A stretch of 64,000 bases of DNA from Isoetes taiwanensis (GCA_021234155.1 JAJEKV010000027.1:15656891-15720890), one strand, 5' to 3'. Counted from the first letter of the stretch, positions 11,158-23,547 are shown. Translations and numbers: made by a program. The notes: generated from the sequence alone by a model not told the origin.

Positions 11158-11341
11158 AGTTAACCGGTTGGACCATCCTCGATTTAGAACGCAAATGATC
11201 GCCAGTTTACAGGGTACAATCGGTTTGGAGCAGTCATCAACATATTCTGAGTATATTCCAGCATATACTCAGGATATGCCACAACCCCATACAAACGAGG
11301 GTTTGCCCCCCTAGGGGCAACCCAAAAAGAAAAGAAAAAAC
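11158..11341 (+). repeat. SINE-like dispersed repeat, copy 2
   Basis: Same unit as the copies at 8737 and 12888. The terminal hairpin at 11299-11323 pairs GGGTTTGCCCC with GGGGCAACCC, and an A-rich tail follows. It lies in the last stretch of the NPF pseudogene intron, about 135 bp before the next exon-like block. Confidence 0.7.
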
Positions 11342-12887
11342 ATAAGATGACGTGCAGGGTTATGCTGTGCTGACCATCTCGAGCATAGTTTCCAAGCTTC
11401 ACCCTCTTGCTTGCCCTCCTTATAGTTACCAATGCAAAAAGCCAACCATGGAAAAGAAGGCATTCTTTTTTCAGGTCTTTATATCTTTGCAGCTGGAATG
11501 GGAGGTTTCAGACCAATCTTGCCTACTCTTGACGCAAATCAATTCGATGAAAATGACCCTGAGCAAAGGAAGTGTCTTCCTTCATATTTCAACTGGTTCT
11601 ACTTCTATGCCTGCTTTGGCGAGATGTTTGATGCAACTTTGCTTGTGTACCTCTTTGAAGAAGTTTCTTGGGCATGGGCTGCAATAGCCGTTGGACTGAT
11701 TATTATCATTAGCAGCTACAAGCAATACAAAGTCGGGACACTCACAAAGATAGTTTAGAATACTTTTCAAAGAAATGGAAAGAAATGCCAATTTGTAGTT
11801 AGACTAAGCTCAACATAATGGCTGGACATTATGAAATGAAAATGCTCACATGTCTGTGTTATTTTGCAGATGTTTGGACAAAGATGCGATGGGTCCATCT
11901 AAAACGTCAGATAAGAATACAGTTTCTGATCCATGGAGGCTGTGTCAAATAAGCCAAGTCGAAGAAACAAAAGCCATCTTCAGAGTAATATCAATGTTTG
12001 CAGCAACAATAATGCAATTGTGTATTTGCTCAGTTACAAATATTCACAACGCCAGCAGGCAAAAACGCTAGACAGAAGACTACCCAACGGCTTCAAGGTT
12101 CCACCAGCATCAATATCCATCATTTCCATAGCCACATCTCTAATCCTACTGCCATTCTACGACCGCTGCTTCTGCCCTTTGTGCGCTGGATTACAGGCCA
12201 TGAGAGAGGCATAACACACTACAAAGAATAGGGTCAGGGATATTTCTTACAGTAATCTGCACAGTTATGGCAGCCTTGGTGGAAATAAAAAAGATAGCCA
12301 TAGCCAAGAGGCACCATCTTCTAGATAATCCGGGAGCAACTATTTTGATGAGTGTGTTCTGGCTAGCTCTACAGGGGACAATTTTTGGAGTTTCTAAGCT
12401 CTTTACAAATGCTGGCTTAGCAGAGTCACCTGCATCGAGACTCGAATCTTCTGACCAAATTTTTGTCACTAGCTCTAATAAGAATCAAACGTATCTTGCA
12501 GTTTTGTAGCATCATGCTAGTTGCAGCATTCGTCAATAGCCTTTGACAAATTTTCACAAAAGAGCATCAGATTTATTCAAGGCGATTAGAGCTTCACAAC
12601 CCCTGGCACAAAGGGCCTTCAAATCCTTAAACCGATTACGGACAATTACAAATGCCCCAAACGCCCCAAACTCTGTTACACCAATAAATGATGCCAACGA
12701 ACTCGCAGTACTCGAAGAAAGGTAAGAAAGACTTGCAACATAGCTCAAGAGGCATGTCCTATTCCATAGAACATAGAACATGGGCATAGCATCTTCAATT
12801 TTCTGGCGAAGCTTCTTCAGGCCATAGCGCCATAAGCCATAGCGCCATAGTGACTGGGAAAAGGGGGCCGGAATGAATGTGACAATC

Positions 12888-13044
12888 GGTTAGCCGGTTT
12901 CCAAAGTGGCTGCCATAGAAAGTTTGGAGCAGTCATTGACGTACCATTGACGTATTCTTGGCATATACTAACATATACCTGGGATATGCCATAAACCGAC
13001 GTGTGCGAGGGCTTGCCCCCCTAGGGGCAACCCCAAAAAAAAAA
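12888..13044 (+). repeat. SINE-like dispersed repeat, copy 3
   Basis: The third copy shares TTTGGAGCAGTCAT, GGGATATGCCA and the terminal TTGCCCCCCTAGGGGCAACC hairpin with copy 2, then a run of ten A residues. It lies between the NPF pseudogene and the 3' end of the SDR gene. Confidence 0.7.
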
Positions 13045-13220
13045 TGGAGCACTAAATATACCCAAAACACAAATTGCGGAATTGCAGCCACAACTAACAA
13101 ATACAAAATAAACCATAACACGATTAATTTTCACACTGCATGGCTTAGCTGCACCATTCTACCACTACACAACACAACGGATCACGTCTCTCCAATCAAA
13201 CCAGCAATCCAGAGGAAAAG

Positions 13221-15391
13221 CTATTCGCTCTTGTCAAGAATAGTAGACGGATAATTCATCTCCTTCACACCAGGAAGATCAACCAGTTGTTTACTTAATG
13301 GTGCTTCACTTCCTGGAAGCTTCGTCACATGCAATAACCTATAGCTCCAATCAATGATCTCCGGGGCAAGCATACGATACAAGAAAAATACATTGAACCA
13401 GTATGGCGTTTGCACATATCTTTCGCCTCTCACTGCCCCAGAGAACATGGCAGACGCGCATTCTTCTGCATAGCCCACAGGGAAAGGCCCAATATTTATC
13501 TGTTCAGGTAGAATCAAATTATCTGTCAGTCATCATAATTTATATTACCTTACCATCTATACCACTTTGTCAATGTCAAATGCTGTTAAAAATACAAGAT
13601 CACTCAAACCATTTTAAAAAAGATCATGTATGCATCATTCTTCTCACATGCAAACTGCCAACATCATCAAAATTACACGTTACTCAAACCATCTTAACAA
13701 GATCATGCACGCATCATTCTTTTCAAGCAAATCATGTATGCATTAGTCGTCCGAAATAAGCAAACCATCTAGTTACATCTCATAGATGCCCTTAAATCCC
13801 TCTTTAAGTACCAGCGCAATCGCCACCATTAGGCACTAGCTAGCAATATATAGTGCGAATAGTGTCAAAGAGCTTGTCTCCCTATTTACTATTACTTGCA
13901 AATAACAATCAAGTTCCAACATGCCAAAACATAACTGCAAAGCAAAGAACAAAAATGCAGGACAACAAGATCCTACAAAGAGGGAACAGGGTCAAAGACC
14001 TTATATTCCAGTTTTTACTGTTAACTGCATACAACAATCAAGTTGCAACATGCCAAAATATAAATGCAAAGAGACGAACAAAATGCAGAAAAACAAGATC
14101 CAACACGCTAGGAAATAAAGTCTAGAGTTTAGACACAGGTTTAATAGTATCTCAGAATCCAACAAATAAATCAACGCAATGGGTGGAAATTATTATCGAT
14201 GCCAAACTTACATCTCGTCTGTCTTCATCCTTCACAAGCTTGCCTTCCTCTGACATCATCTTTCCAGCAGTCATCTCACTCTCGATGAAACCCGGAGTGA
14301 CTATGGTAATGCCTACTTCGTTTCCAACCTCTACCCTCAAGGTCTCGAACAGATGGAACACAGCTGCTTTAGATGCCTATAAACTCAAGACCTGACTTAC
14401 TATATGTGCAAAACCAAAAACAAAACAGAAACATAATAAAATGAACTTACATTGTAGATGCTATGGCGTGGTGTTGGCATCCATGCATTAACGGATGAAT
14501 TGACTATTATTTTACCTCTGGATCTCTTAAGATGAGGTAAAGCGAAGTATGTCATGTAGACGTAGCCCCAGAAGTTTACATCCTGTTTGAGAAAAAGCAA
14601 AAGATTTAAAAATACAGGTTCAGGATGCAGAAACGTTCCTCGTCATATCCAAAAATTCGTGTCCACAAACAGAAGATTATATAAAAATTTAGGAAGCAAA
14701 AAGTATCATACCATAATTGGAGCAGTGCTTTTCACATCAGTAGATTCCTCAAAATAATAACTCTGGCCAAGGCCGGCATTGTTCACCAAGTGATCCACTG
14801 ACATGTTCCAGAGAAAACATAAGAATATAACAGTTAACAAAGGACAACTTAAAAATTTATTTTTTACATTTTCCAAATTGATTCACTGTCTCGTCAACAA
14901 TTTTTCGACACTCTTCTTCTTTGGCCACATCTGCGACCACCATGCGAACATCCGGAGATCCAATTCTACGGCATTTAGTGGCTACTTCTCGTAGCATTTT
15001 CTCCCTTCTCGCCACCAGAACAAGTTTGGCACCTCGCTTGGCATATTCATAAGAAAGATGCTGCAAAAGTCATGCAAGAATTTGAGCTCCCGAGAAAAAC
15101 ATTTGCAACAAAACCCAAGAAACAACTTGAGCACTCGAAAGAAAAAAAAAACATTTGCAGGCACCGAATCCACAAAACTAAAAGCAAACTAAAAATGGCA
15201 AAACAAACCTCCCCAATGCCAGAAGAAGCACCGGTGATGAGGACAATTTTATTACGGACATTTTCGCGGAAGACGAAGTGGATGCTCCAGTTAACAAAGC
15301 GCAAAAATGCAAAGAAGGGATATATTATGAGGAGAAAAAGAAGGGCAGAAGGTGGAATGACTAGGTTAAGGAACATGTGGAAGGGATCCAT
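13221..15391 (-). CDS. Steroleosin / 11-beta-hydroxysteroid dehydrogenase-like SDR, six exons
   Basis: Predicted exons on the minus strand are 15391-15209, 15060-14868, 14797-14712, 14582-14451, 14376-14212 and 13499-13221. All introns are GT-AG and the joined frame gives 345 residues, close to the family length of about 350. Residues 10-34 are hydrophobic with a proline-containing knot (VIPPSALLF...YPFF), as in steroleosins that anchor to oil bodies or ER. The cofactor motif TGASSGIG is at about 53-60 and NNAG at 131-134. The catalytic set is Ser183/184, Tyr197 and Lys201, where YNASK spans the exon 4/5 junction. The family oxidises or reduces sterol or brassinosteroid-like substrates with NAD(P)(H). 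No stops or frameshifts were seen. The exact substrate is unknown. The first ATG of the open frame is used because the hydrophobic anchor follows it directly. Confidence 0.93.
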
Positions 15392-15659
15392 GGTTTAGAG
15401 CTCGATGTGCAAGCTACTCCGGCGAAAAAAATAATATATAGAAAAGATCCTAGGCCCGTTAGAGCGACATTTGGCAATCTGATGGAAAAATATGGTTCCA
15501 TTTCTAACCTTGTGTGTCTGAATTTGCTGAAAGTTGGGATTATATTTCCGCCATGCGAGAAGTATAGGCAGGTACTGACGTCTGTGTGCTTTAGACACGC
15601 TACTACCAAATCCAGCTATCCATGCCACCTGCCCATTTAAACTACTTACATTTGTGCTC

Positions 15660-17100
15660 TGTTGGGTAAATTTTTTAGGTCTCTATCCAAAAAGTTCCTA
15701 TGGTTATTTTGACCAGTCGGATATTTTAGAGCCGGATCTTTCTATTGTCTTAATAGAAGACCATAAGAAAACTTACCGGAAATTTTTTTACGAAATTTTT
15801 TTGCTATTTCAACCGGTTGGTTTATAGTGTTCCCCCGACTTTGCCTAACACTGCATCTGTGGTCAAAGAAAAATAAAACATCAATAAACGTCCATTTTTA
15901 CTTTTTTGGGGTTGCCTCCTACTTCAAAAAATATCCTTGAGGCCAATAAACTCGAGACCAATAAAGAGGAACTTAGTTCAATATTGGGATCTGCTCATAG
16001 CTAAACAGGATCAAATGGCTTCCCATCTTTCTTCAGAAGATATGGTCTATGTAACAGATTGTAGTTCTTTTGCCAATGTCGCAGGGGTTCCTTTGATGGA
16101 GATTAATCATTAGTCTCTCTTAAATGTGCAAAGAACTTAGCAACACACTCAGGCTATCTCGATGGCTGCATCGACACATTTCTCGCATTGGACTATCTGC
16201 ATATGAATCTTCAAAGAAATTAGGCAAGGGCTTCAACTTGATAATGTTTAATAGTACTGAGGCAATAAAGAAATTGGCCTCTCGACGTGTAATCCTTTGG
16301 GTATTGGTCAGATCCTTTATCAATACTACATACCTGATTTTTTGCCAGGTATGCTTTCTACTCCTAGGATGCCTTGCTGATTACTCATGAGTTTTTAATC
16401 ACCATTGCCAATGACATTTCTTAATTCAGATGCTGCCACACCCTCTAGTGGTCTGTCACCTACCTTTAACTCTTTGCCTCCATCTTATTTGAGAACAACT
16501 TCATGTTGTCTTTTTCCTTCTTCAAGTACTCCTCTGAGGATAGAGGAGGTTACTCCTATAGTATATTTATCATCAAAATGACATGAAGCAAAGAGATTTT
16601 CTTTTTCTAGCCAACCTTCCAAAAAATTCAAGGTTGACATTAGTTTGAGAGCATGTTCTTCATGAGGAGAATATTTAAGATCTACATGTTGTTCTTTGGA
16701 TTGCATTACAAGGTTCAACATGGCTACATATAATTAGAGATAATATGAGTTCGACGACATTGGCAGACCAGATTCCTACTTGGCTTCTCATGTCAGATCG
16801 AACCGCCCACGATGCTTTCTGCATTACATCCAGTGTAACCAAGTGTGCCAAAAATGCTTCATGGTTGTCCACCGTCTCGGATCCATTAGAATGTCTAGAA
16901 TAAACAAAAGACTGGTCAACGAACCTACATTGATGACCACCACCAAGATCTTTTGTTCAGCTTGACCTATCCAAAAATATTTCCATGTCTATTTCCTTCA
17001 AGGATGCCTTTAGAAAAGAAACTGTATAATCCCTCAGATGGTCTGGTTTACCTTCACAATGTCAAAAATGTTATTGGAAACACTTCTGATATGTTGACTG
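15660..17100. other. Spacer with an unrecognised minus-strand coding-like relic
   Basis: On the minus strand, 16872-16675 and 16721-16485 give two open stretches that read as one protein with a single frameshift where they overlap: AFLAHLVTLDVMQKASWAV, then HEEHALKLMSTLNFLEGWLE. I do not recognise the family. It may be a captured gene fragment. The rest of the stretch holds nothing I can support. Confidence 0.3.
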
Positions 17101-17101
17101 C

Positions 17102-18180
17102 ATGGACAATAAAACAACTTCATCAGTGAAGATTTTGCTTGGACCAAGGTCAATGGTAGCTTCAAAAGAATTCAAAAAAAAAAGATTAGATAGAGAAAGA
17201 GAAAAGGAAAATGGACAACAGGTTCATAACAAGACGGTCTCAACTTCTGTGCCAGACAAGCTCAAAAACAATGATCCTACAGTTGAGGATGGTCAACTAC
17301 AAAATTGTTATTAAAAATGCAACTTCTATGCCAGACAAGGTAAAAAACAATGATCCTACAGTTGAGGATGGTCAATTACAAATAGTCGAGTGCGCAAATC
17401 AATTTCAGGATTGGCTAATGTTAAAAATGAGCAATATAATGAAATGAATTTGAGCAAGACTACCTCTATTACACCTCATAATTCTGATACCCCAAAGGCT
17501 ATTAATGTTGATTGTAGCCTTTTTATAGATAAAGCCATTTTTCCCTCTCTAATTGACCTGCATCATCCTTAAGTGATATTCAACATTCTCCATCTACCAT
17601 TTCTTCCATAATTGCAGATCACTCAAAGGTCTTGTAAAGGAATCGTCAAATTGCCACCTTACTCAAACTGAGCTAGTAAAGAAAGTTGAAATTATTATGG
17701 ACCACATTGCTATACAGAGTCGTATGCAGACATCTATGCAGAGTTCCATGCAGTTTGCCAAGCAGACAAACTTGATATCAGATGTTGTATTTGTGCTTGA
17801 CACTCCAAAAAGAGACAGAAATAATAAAGTTAAGGAGTTCTATGACTTAACTAATGTTTCACAGTTAGCCGATGGAGATATACATACAAATGAAGGAAAC
17901 ACCAGACAAGTAAACATTTTCAAATCGAAGAACAATAATTTAGTTAATAAAATATTTCAATAATTCCTGCAGGAATATCTGATGATATTGACAATGAGGC
18001 TAATTTAGAGAGTGATAAGGAAAACTGGGAATGAAGACTGTCTTCAAAATAGCTTGCCTTTTCCAACAAAAGTAAAGGGAAAAGGGAAAACTCTATTTTG
18101 GCCTCTGTCTCCCTCAATTCTAATAAAACTCCTATAGACAATACTAGGAAGAAAAATAAAAAACTATCTAGAAGAGGAAA
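17102..18180 (+). pseudogene. Possible ORF1 (gag-like) region of the L1-type LINE
   Basis: Lysine-rich, low-complexity frames precede the endonuclease of the LINE. They include an imperfect direct duplication with a 79-bp period (17242-17302 and 17321-17381, around the peptide NNDPTVEDGQLQ). No zinc knuckle is recognisable. Assignment as ORF1 rests on position only. Confidence 0.3.
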
Positions 18181-18222
18181 AAATAAATTTGTATTCTCTT
18201 TCCTTGCCTCCTTGATTACATT

Positions 18223-20262
18223 CTTATGAAAATCTTGTCATGGAATGTTAAAGTGCATAAAAGGCCCCTTAAAAAGAAGGTGTGCCATAGCTCAGCTTCA
18301 AAACTATAATGCAGATATTATAATCTTACAGGAACTAAAACTCTCATCCTTTGAATGTTAGGGGACTAGATCTACCCTAGGTCTTCTTCAATTTGGATTG
18401 AGTCCAATGGAGCTAGTGATGGTATTGCTATGATCTGGAAAAATGTCCAACGCCACTTTTTTATAATAGTCCTTCTAAAATATGGAAGGTTGTATTATTC
18501 ACAACTGCTATCTCTACCTTTGATGTGATCAATATTTATGCCTCTACTAATCCTATGGTGAGAGTCGAGATAAATAGCTGGCTCTCAAACCAAACTACTA
18601 AAGCATGGATTATTGTAGGTGACTTTAACAAATAATCCAGCTTGGACCTTAAACTGGGCAACATAATTAATATGACTATGCAAGAGAAGATTAATTGGAA
18701 TACTCTTATATCAGATTCTTGTCTTATGTATATTCCTCCATCTACTTCAACTTTCACATGGAGAAACACGCAGAAAGATAAGGCTGAAATTTATTTTGCC
18801 TTGGATAGTTTCTTCATTTCCAATCCTACCTCTAATTTGTGGGATGATTGCTTTGGGACAAGTGGTGAGGTTACTTCAAAATTTGATTATCAGCTTCGGT
18901 TTCTTCACACGTTCCAACTCACTCATGTCCAACGAAATGGTACTGTGCCATATAAGTTTAATACTTCTCTGTTTGCTAATGACAATTTTTGCTCTAAGTT
19001 TAGAGACTTTTACAGTGCCCTATAAACTGACAGCGATCTTGGATCTAATTTTAATTCGATGCAATATTTCTACAGGAAAATTGTAAAAATAAAGACTTGG
19101 ATTTAAAAACTGGTCTAAATCTATACATGAGGATAGAACTATTGTTAAAAACTAGAAAAAATTAGAGTGCAGGTTGATCCACATAATATCAATATAGATA
19201 GATAGATATTATTTTAATGTCCATGAGGATTCTATAGCGGGCTAAGGGACGAGTCTATAGATAGTACGACTCTAGACGACAACTTGGTGAAATTGATACT
19301 AAGAGTGCTGCCATTAGATGTAAAATTAAGTATAACAATGAAATGGACTATGGCAGCTCAAAGCTTTTCTTCAGAATACTTAAAAGCAATCTTATTGAGA
19401 AATCACTATTACTCAATTGAAAGGTGACAATGTACTATACTCTCTAACCAATTTGGTATCACTAGAACTTTCCATGATAAATACAAAGATCTTTTTACAG
19501 GCTTATCATTATCTTAGGGATCTATTCCTGACGTTGCTGATTTTAGGATCTTGCCTGATAATATTATCCCAAGCTAAATTGAATCTATGGATAATTCTTT
19601 CATCTCTTTGCCTACTGAACACAAGATTCTACTTGTCCTTAAAAGTTTCAGCTCTAGTAAATCACCAAGACCTGATGGCTTTCCTCCTGAGTCCTACTTT
19701 CATTTCTAAAATTTATTTAAAAAGGATATCATTGCTCTTATTCATGAAATTTGACATTTTAACATATGCAAGTGGTTTTATTGCCCTTGTCCCTAAAGCT
19801 AAGCATCCTATTTCTTCTTCAGGGTGGAGACCTATACCATTAACAAATATTACATATAAACCTGGTGCTAAATGGATTGCCTTCAGGGTTAAATCTTATC
19901 TGCAGATAAATATTCGCCACAATTAGTCTGCTTTTCTTCCTAAGAGATTTATTTTGGATAACTATATTGTAGCTATTTTGTCTCTACACAAAACTGTGTT
20001 CTTCCCAAATTAGACTTCAAGAGGGCATTTGACACCGCTAGATGATATCTTCTTGATCTAGCTCTTAGTAAGCCTGGGTTCCATCCTAATTAAGGTTGCT
20101 TATCTATGGATTGAATTCTAGATCTAATTCTGTTGTTCTTGTTATTGGCTCTCATGCTGAATCTCTTACTCAAGGAGTGAGACAAAGTTATCATCTTGCT
20201 CCACATCTTTTCCTTCTTGTTGCAAAGATGTTGTCATGGTTGATAGTAATAGACTCGACATT
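18223..20262 (+). pseudogene. L1-type LINE ORF2 relic (endonuclease and reverse transcriptase)
   Basis: The relic starts with an ATG encoding MKILSWNVK, the usual opening of plant L1 endonucleases. A GDFN remnant (IIVGDFNK, near 18615) follows, then FTWRNTQKDKAEIYFALDSF (18749-18808), the endonuclease C-terminal pattern. Reverse-transcriptase blocks are SSGWRPIPLTNITYKPGAKW near 19822, SAFLPKRFILDNYIVAILSLH near 19927-19990, LDFKRAFDTAR near 20010 and QGVRQSYHLAPHLFLL near 20172-20220. Many stops and frameshifts are present, and the catalytic Y-x-D-D box and everything after it are missing. The copy ends near 20260, about 275 bp before a gypsy LTR. Confidence 0.75.
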
Positions 20263-20530
20263 CTTTGGATGGGGACGTCCCTCATCTCATCCCCTATTTA
20301 TACCGTCTCTTTTCTCATTTCCAATCATCAGCATTCTCTTGAACTCCTTTTCCTTCTGCTCATTTAGGCTTCACGAGGCTTTCTCTTTCTTTTCTACCAT
20401 CGAGCATTTAGATGTTTAATCTTTCGAATGTTGATCCTTCTTAGGTTACTCTCTGTCCTTACCAAGCAAAGAGGCACCACATGCATCTCTTAGCTCTGGC
20501 TTGGATTCGGATGGATCATCGGGTCTCTGA
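20263..20530. other. Short spacer between the L1 relic and the gypsy LTR
   Basis: Pyrimidine-rich sequence with no feature recognised. It may be host DNA or part of the older LINE insertion. Confidence 0.3.
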
Positions 20531-20535
20531 AGTGC

Positions 20536-22162
20536 TATGACGGTCCTTCGCCCGACACCTATCGTTACTGAGTTACTTCATACAAAGCTCAAGATCCCAC
20601 GGGTGCAGAACCTACAGATCATCCCCAAACCACAAGTAATATGTTGCGGTTTCCCTAAGCCACGGGTCTCTAGCTCAAGGGAAAACCTTCACCTAGAAGC
20701 AACTCGACGTGACCAGCGTCGAGTCCGCACTAGCGAGCTTCACAGTGCCCACTCGCTAGTGTTGAGTGCTTAACACTCGTGGCCTCGGTTTCTGCTTATT
20801 CTCCCCGGAGAGTTGTGGGCAGACCAAGGTGCAATCCAGGATAACAACATGAGCGATTTCCAGTATTTTTCTATGGGTATGCTAGCTCGAGAAGACTATT
20901 TATGTATATGTATCCAACTTCGTTCGGTAAGGTCCATTATTGAACGGCCTTGTTAATGCCTAAGGTTACCCCTAGAATGGGTGTTGCTATATTCATGCTT
21001 TGAACGGATTGACATATATTTTTTCCTTTTGATTTACAAACAATTAATACCTAACCTTAGTTCATATAACATTCGGGCATTCCTATAATTGATGCCAAAA
21101 CGAAAAGCTAGGCAACAGAGTTGGCTTGGGAACGGCTCATGCTCAATGTATTTAGGCTTAATTTGCCTTGTGTTATCTATGGTCCTTGCTTAAATAAACA
21201 ATTGAATTAGTTAAGTTAATGAATAACATTATATTAAAAGTTATAATTGGTTGATAACGGATCGTCGACCTGTTATTGCCAATTTCGTATCAGACAATAA
21301 AAATTGGCCGGATCTCCGCTCTGTTAGGAAAAAGGTCATTCCGACCTGGGAAAGAAATCGAATCTTCACTACGCTTAACCGGTCTATCCTTATCTAACAA
21401 AACGTCTATAATGTGGCAGATAGAAGGCGGATGTAGTCACGCACAAACAGCGCCTAACTGGATGCTAGAATAACTAGGTTATGGCTATGACAGATCTGAA
21501 CTTTCAAGGGATCTATCCGACAGTCGAATTGAATACCGAATTAGAATTGTGGCCACATGAATCTAGAATGCCGAAAGACTATCAAAGTCTAAAAATCCGA
21601 TCCCGATTGCTCACCATGCATTCCAGAACCCGACCACTGTAATTTTTCTAATTCTAAGTTTGTGTGGATAAAATCGAGCCCATACCTGTAGAAACAGATA
21701 AATCCCAATCGATTGATTACCTGTATCTTCTGCCAGGTCCTTCTTGCTTGAATCTTTATGTAACAGGGTGTTTGCATGCAGAAAACAGTCCGGATTTACC
21801 TGGCCAACCCCACATTGAACCCATTTATGTCTCTGCAGCAGTGAATGCTTTGCCACAGAGAAGAACTGGGCTTTCTATTGATATTAATCTTAGATCTGTA
21901 ATAAAGTTTGTTCTTTCTTTTCTTTTACTAGATGCCTAGACGTTTAGAAGAGTTTCATTCTAACCTGTGCACGCTTCCTTTGGATTTGTTGCCTAAATTT
22001 TCAGCCCTTCCTCTCCGATCCTCTCTCCCCTTTCGTTCTGATTCTAACTACTTTAGAATTATTTCTTTGCCACGTCCTCTCAATGCCACATCATCTCTCC
22101 TTGTTATTTTAATTTAAGGATATAACTATAATACCTAGAACTTCAATACAATTCACATCACA
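20536..22162 (-). repeat. Gypsy 3' LTR (element on minus strand)
   Basis: Its boundary was set by comparison with 23548-25189. On the minus strand it is preceded by the purine-rich tract AAAGGGGATAAGAA (22163-22176), the likely polypurine tract. An extra copy of the LTR's terminal 15 bp (ACAATTCACATCACA) lies just outside, at about 22200-22214. Confidence 0.88.
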
Positions 22163-22242
22163 TTCTTATCCCCTTTAAGATTGGACGTCCTCGTCGAATA
22201 CAATTCACATCACATTTACATTATTGCAAGATATATACTCCT

Positions 22243-23547
22243 TTACAACTTCATGTATTGTTTATACTTAACAAGTTTGATACATCTTTTAGATAGTGTT
22301 ATTCCATGGCATGATATAGATTGAAAAAGGTTCGGAAAATCCTTAGCATATTTTGCTTCTGCCTCGTTTAACTCCATCCATGTTGCGTCTTCTATAGGGT
22401 AATCCGCCCATTGTATAAGGATTTCTTTGATCGTTCTACTACGCAGCTTCCGTTCCCGATACTGCAATATTTGGGATGGCATTACTTCAAAGGTGTTATT
22501 CTCCTGGATTAATTGCAAATCCGGAAGCACTTGATCTCCGTCACGTAAAGAAGGTTTTAATAAACTGACGTAAAAAACATCATGAATCTTTACATGTGGT
22601 GGCAGCTCTAATTGTTAGGCTAGGTTCCCCATCCGTTTAATGATTTTGAAAGGACCAGCATATCTTGAGAAAGTTTGCTACATTTCCCAATTCTGAGCTG
22701 ACTTTTCTTTGGTTTAACACAGAGATATACAAGGTCTCCCACCTTGAATTCTCTATGTATTCTATGCTTGTCTGCGAATTGCTTCTGTCTATATTGTGCT
22801 TCTGCTAGCCTGCTCCTTATAAGCTGCACTTTATCTGCATATTCCTCCAACATCTGTCTAGAAATTTTAGATTTAACCATGGGATCATACCAATTTATTG
22901 GGGCATAACAATCCTGTCCATAAAGTGCTTCAAAAGGTGTCAATCCTATAGGTTCCTGTTTAGAATTATTGTAGGCAAACTCTGCTAAAGGTAACAATCC
23001 TTCCCATTTCTTTGGATTGTCTTGCCAGTACATTCGCAACATGTCCTCAAGAACCCTGTTTACTCTTTCTGTTTGCCCATCGGTTTCTGGGTGATAGGTT
23101 GTGCTCATCTGCAATTGAGTTCCAACTCCCTTGAAAAACGAAGTCCAAAAGTTACTAGTAAACCTTGGATCTCTATCTGAAACAATACTTGTAGGAATGC
23201 CATGTAAACGAAAGATGTCATGAATAAATATATTAGCAGTTTCCTTCGCTGTTATTGTTTTTCTAACTGAAAAGAAGTGAGCAACCTGTCAATCACCACA
23301 AGAATAGCATCCTTTCCTGTTTGTGTTCTTGGCAATCCTACTATGAAATCCATGCTAATAGATTTCCATTTTCTTTCTGGAATAGGTAATGGCTGCAAAA
23401 GGCCAGGTGCCCATTTTATAATTAATCTGAAAGTCATATTCTTGAAGGAATTCCATCCACCTACGTTGTCTCAAATTCAAATTAGGTTGCTTCATAAAGT
23501 ATACAAGTCCAGTCTGGTCAGTATGCACCTCAAAATGATACCAATTT
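22243..23547 (-). pseudogene. Gypsy pol remnant: RNase H, integrase, chromodomain
   Basis: Read on the minus strand, the first piece is RNase H (FEVHTDQTGLVYFMKQP, then [19 protein letters not shown]). It is fused, with a frame change, to integrase sequence just before [20 protein letters not shown], so the RNase H tail and the integrase zinc-binding domain are deleted. The integrase core follows: TTYHPETDGQTERVNR, FAYNNSKQEPIGLTPFEAL. A chromodomain (TIKEILIQWADYPIEDATWM, 22360-22440 region) closes the frame. Several frameshifts are present. Confidence 0.85.

Larger units (their letters stand above)
7555..12510 (+). pseudogene. NPF (NRT1/PTR) proton-coupled transporter pseudogene
   Basis: Three blocks resemble plant NPF transporters of nitrate, peptides or hormones. 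Block one (about 7590-7740) reads FLGTTYMLALPVGYITDSYL, the TM2-TM3 region, and ends at a good GTAAGT donor at 7741. Block two (from about 11476, after a TTTTTTCAG acceptor) has GLYIFAAGMGGFRPILPTL, DANQFDENDPEQRK and FNWFYFYACFGEM, the family signature region. Block three (11870-12510, after a TTTTGCAG acceptor) has DPWRLCQISQVEETKA, RRLPNGFKVPPASISI, a YDR motif, HERGIT and AALVEIKKIAIAKRH. Lesions are a TAG at 11756, frameshifts near 12040 and 12212, and no recognisable N-terminal exon or C-terminal helices. The 3.7-kb intron is filled with repeats. Non-functional with high confidence. Confidence 0.85.

Noticed and set aside
13403-13759. Plus-strand frame over the last SDR exon
   Set aside because: Antisense shadow of the minus-strand SDR coding sequence and its intron.
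15900-15960. Fourth copy of the SINE-like repeat on the minus strand
   Set aside because: Only the terminal GGCAACCCCAAAAAAG part matches; too short to call.
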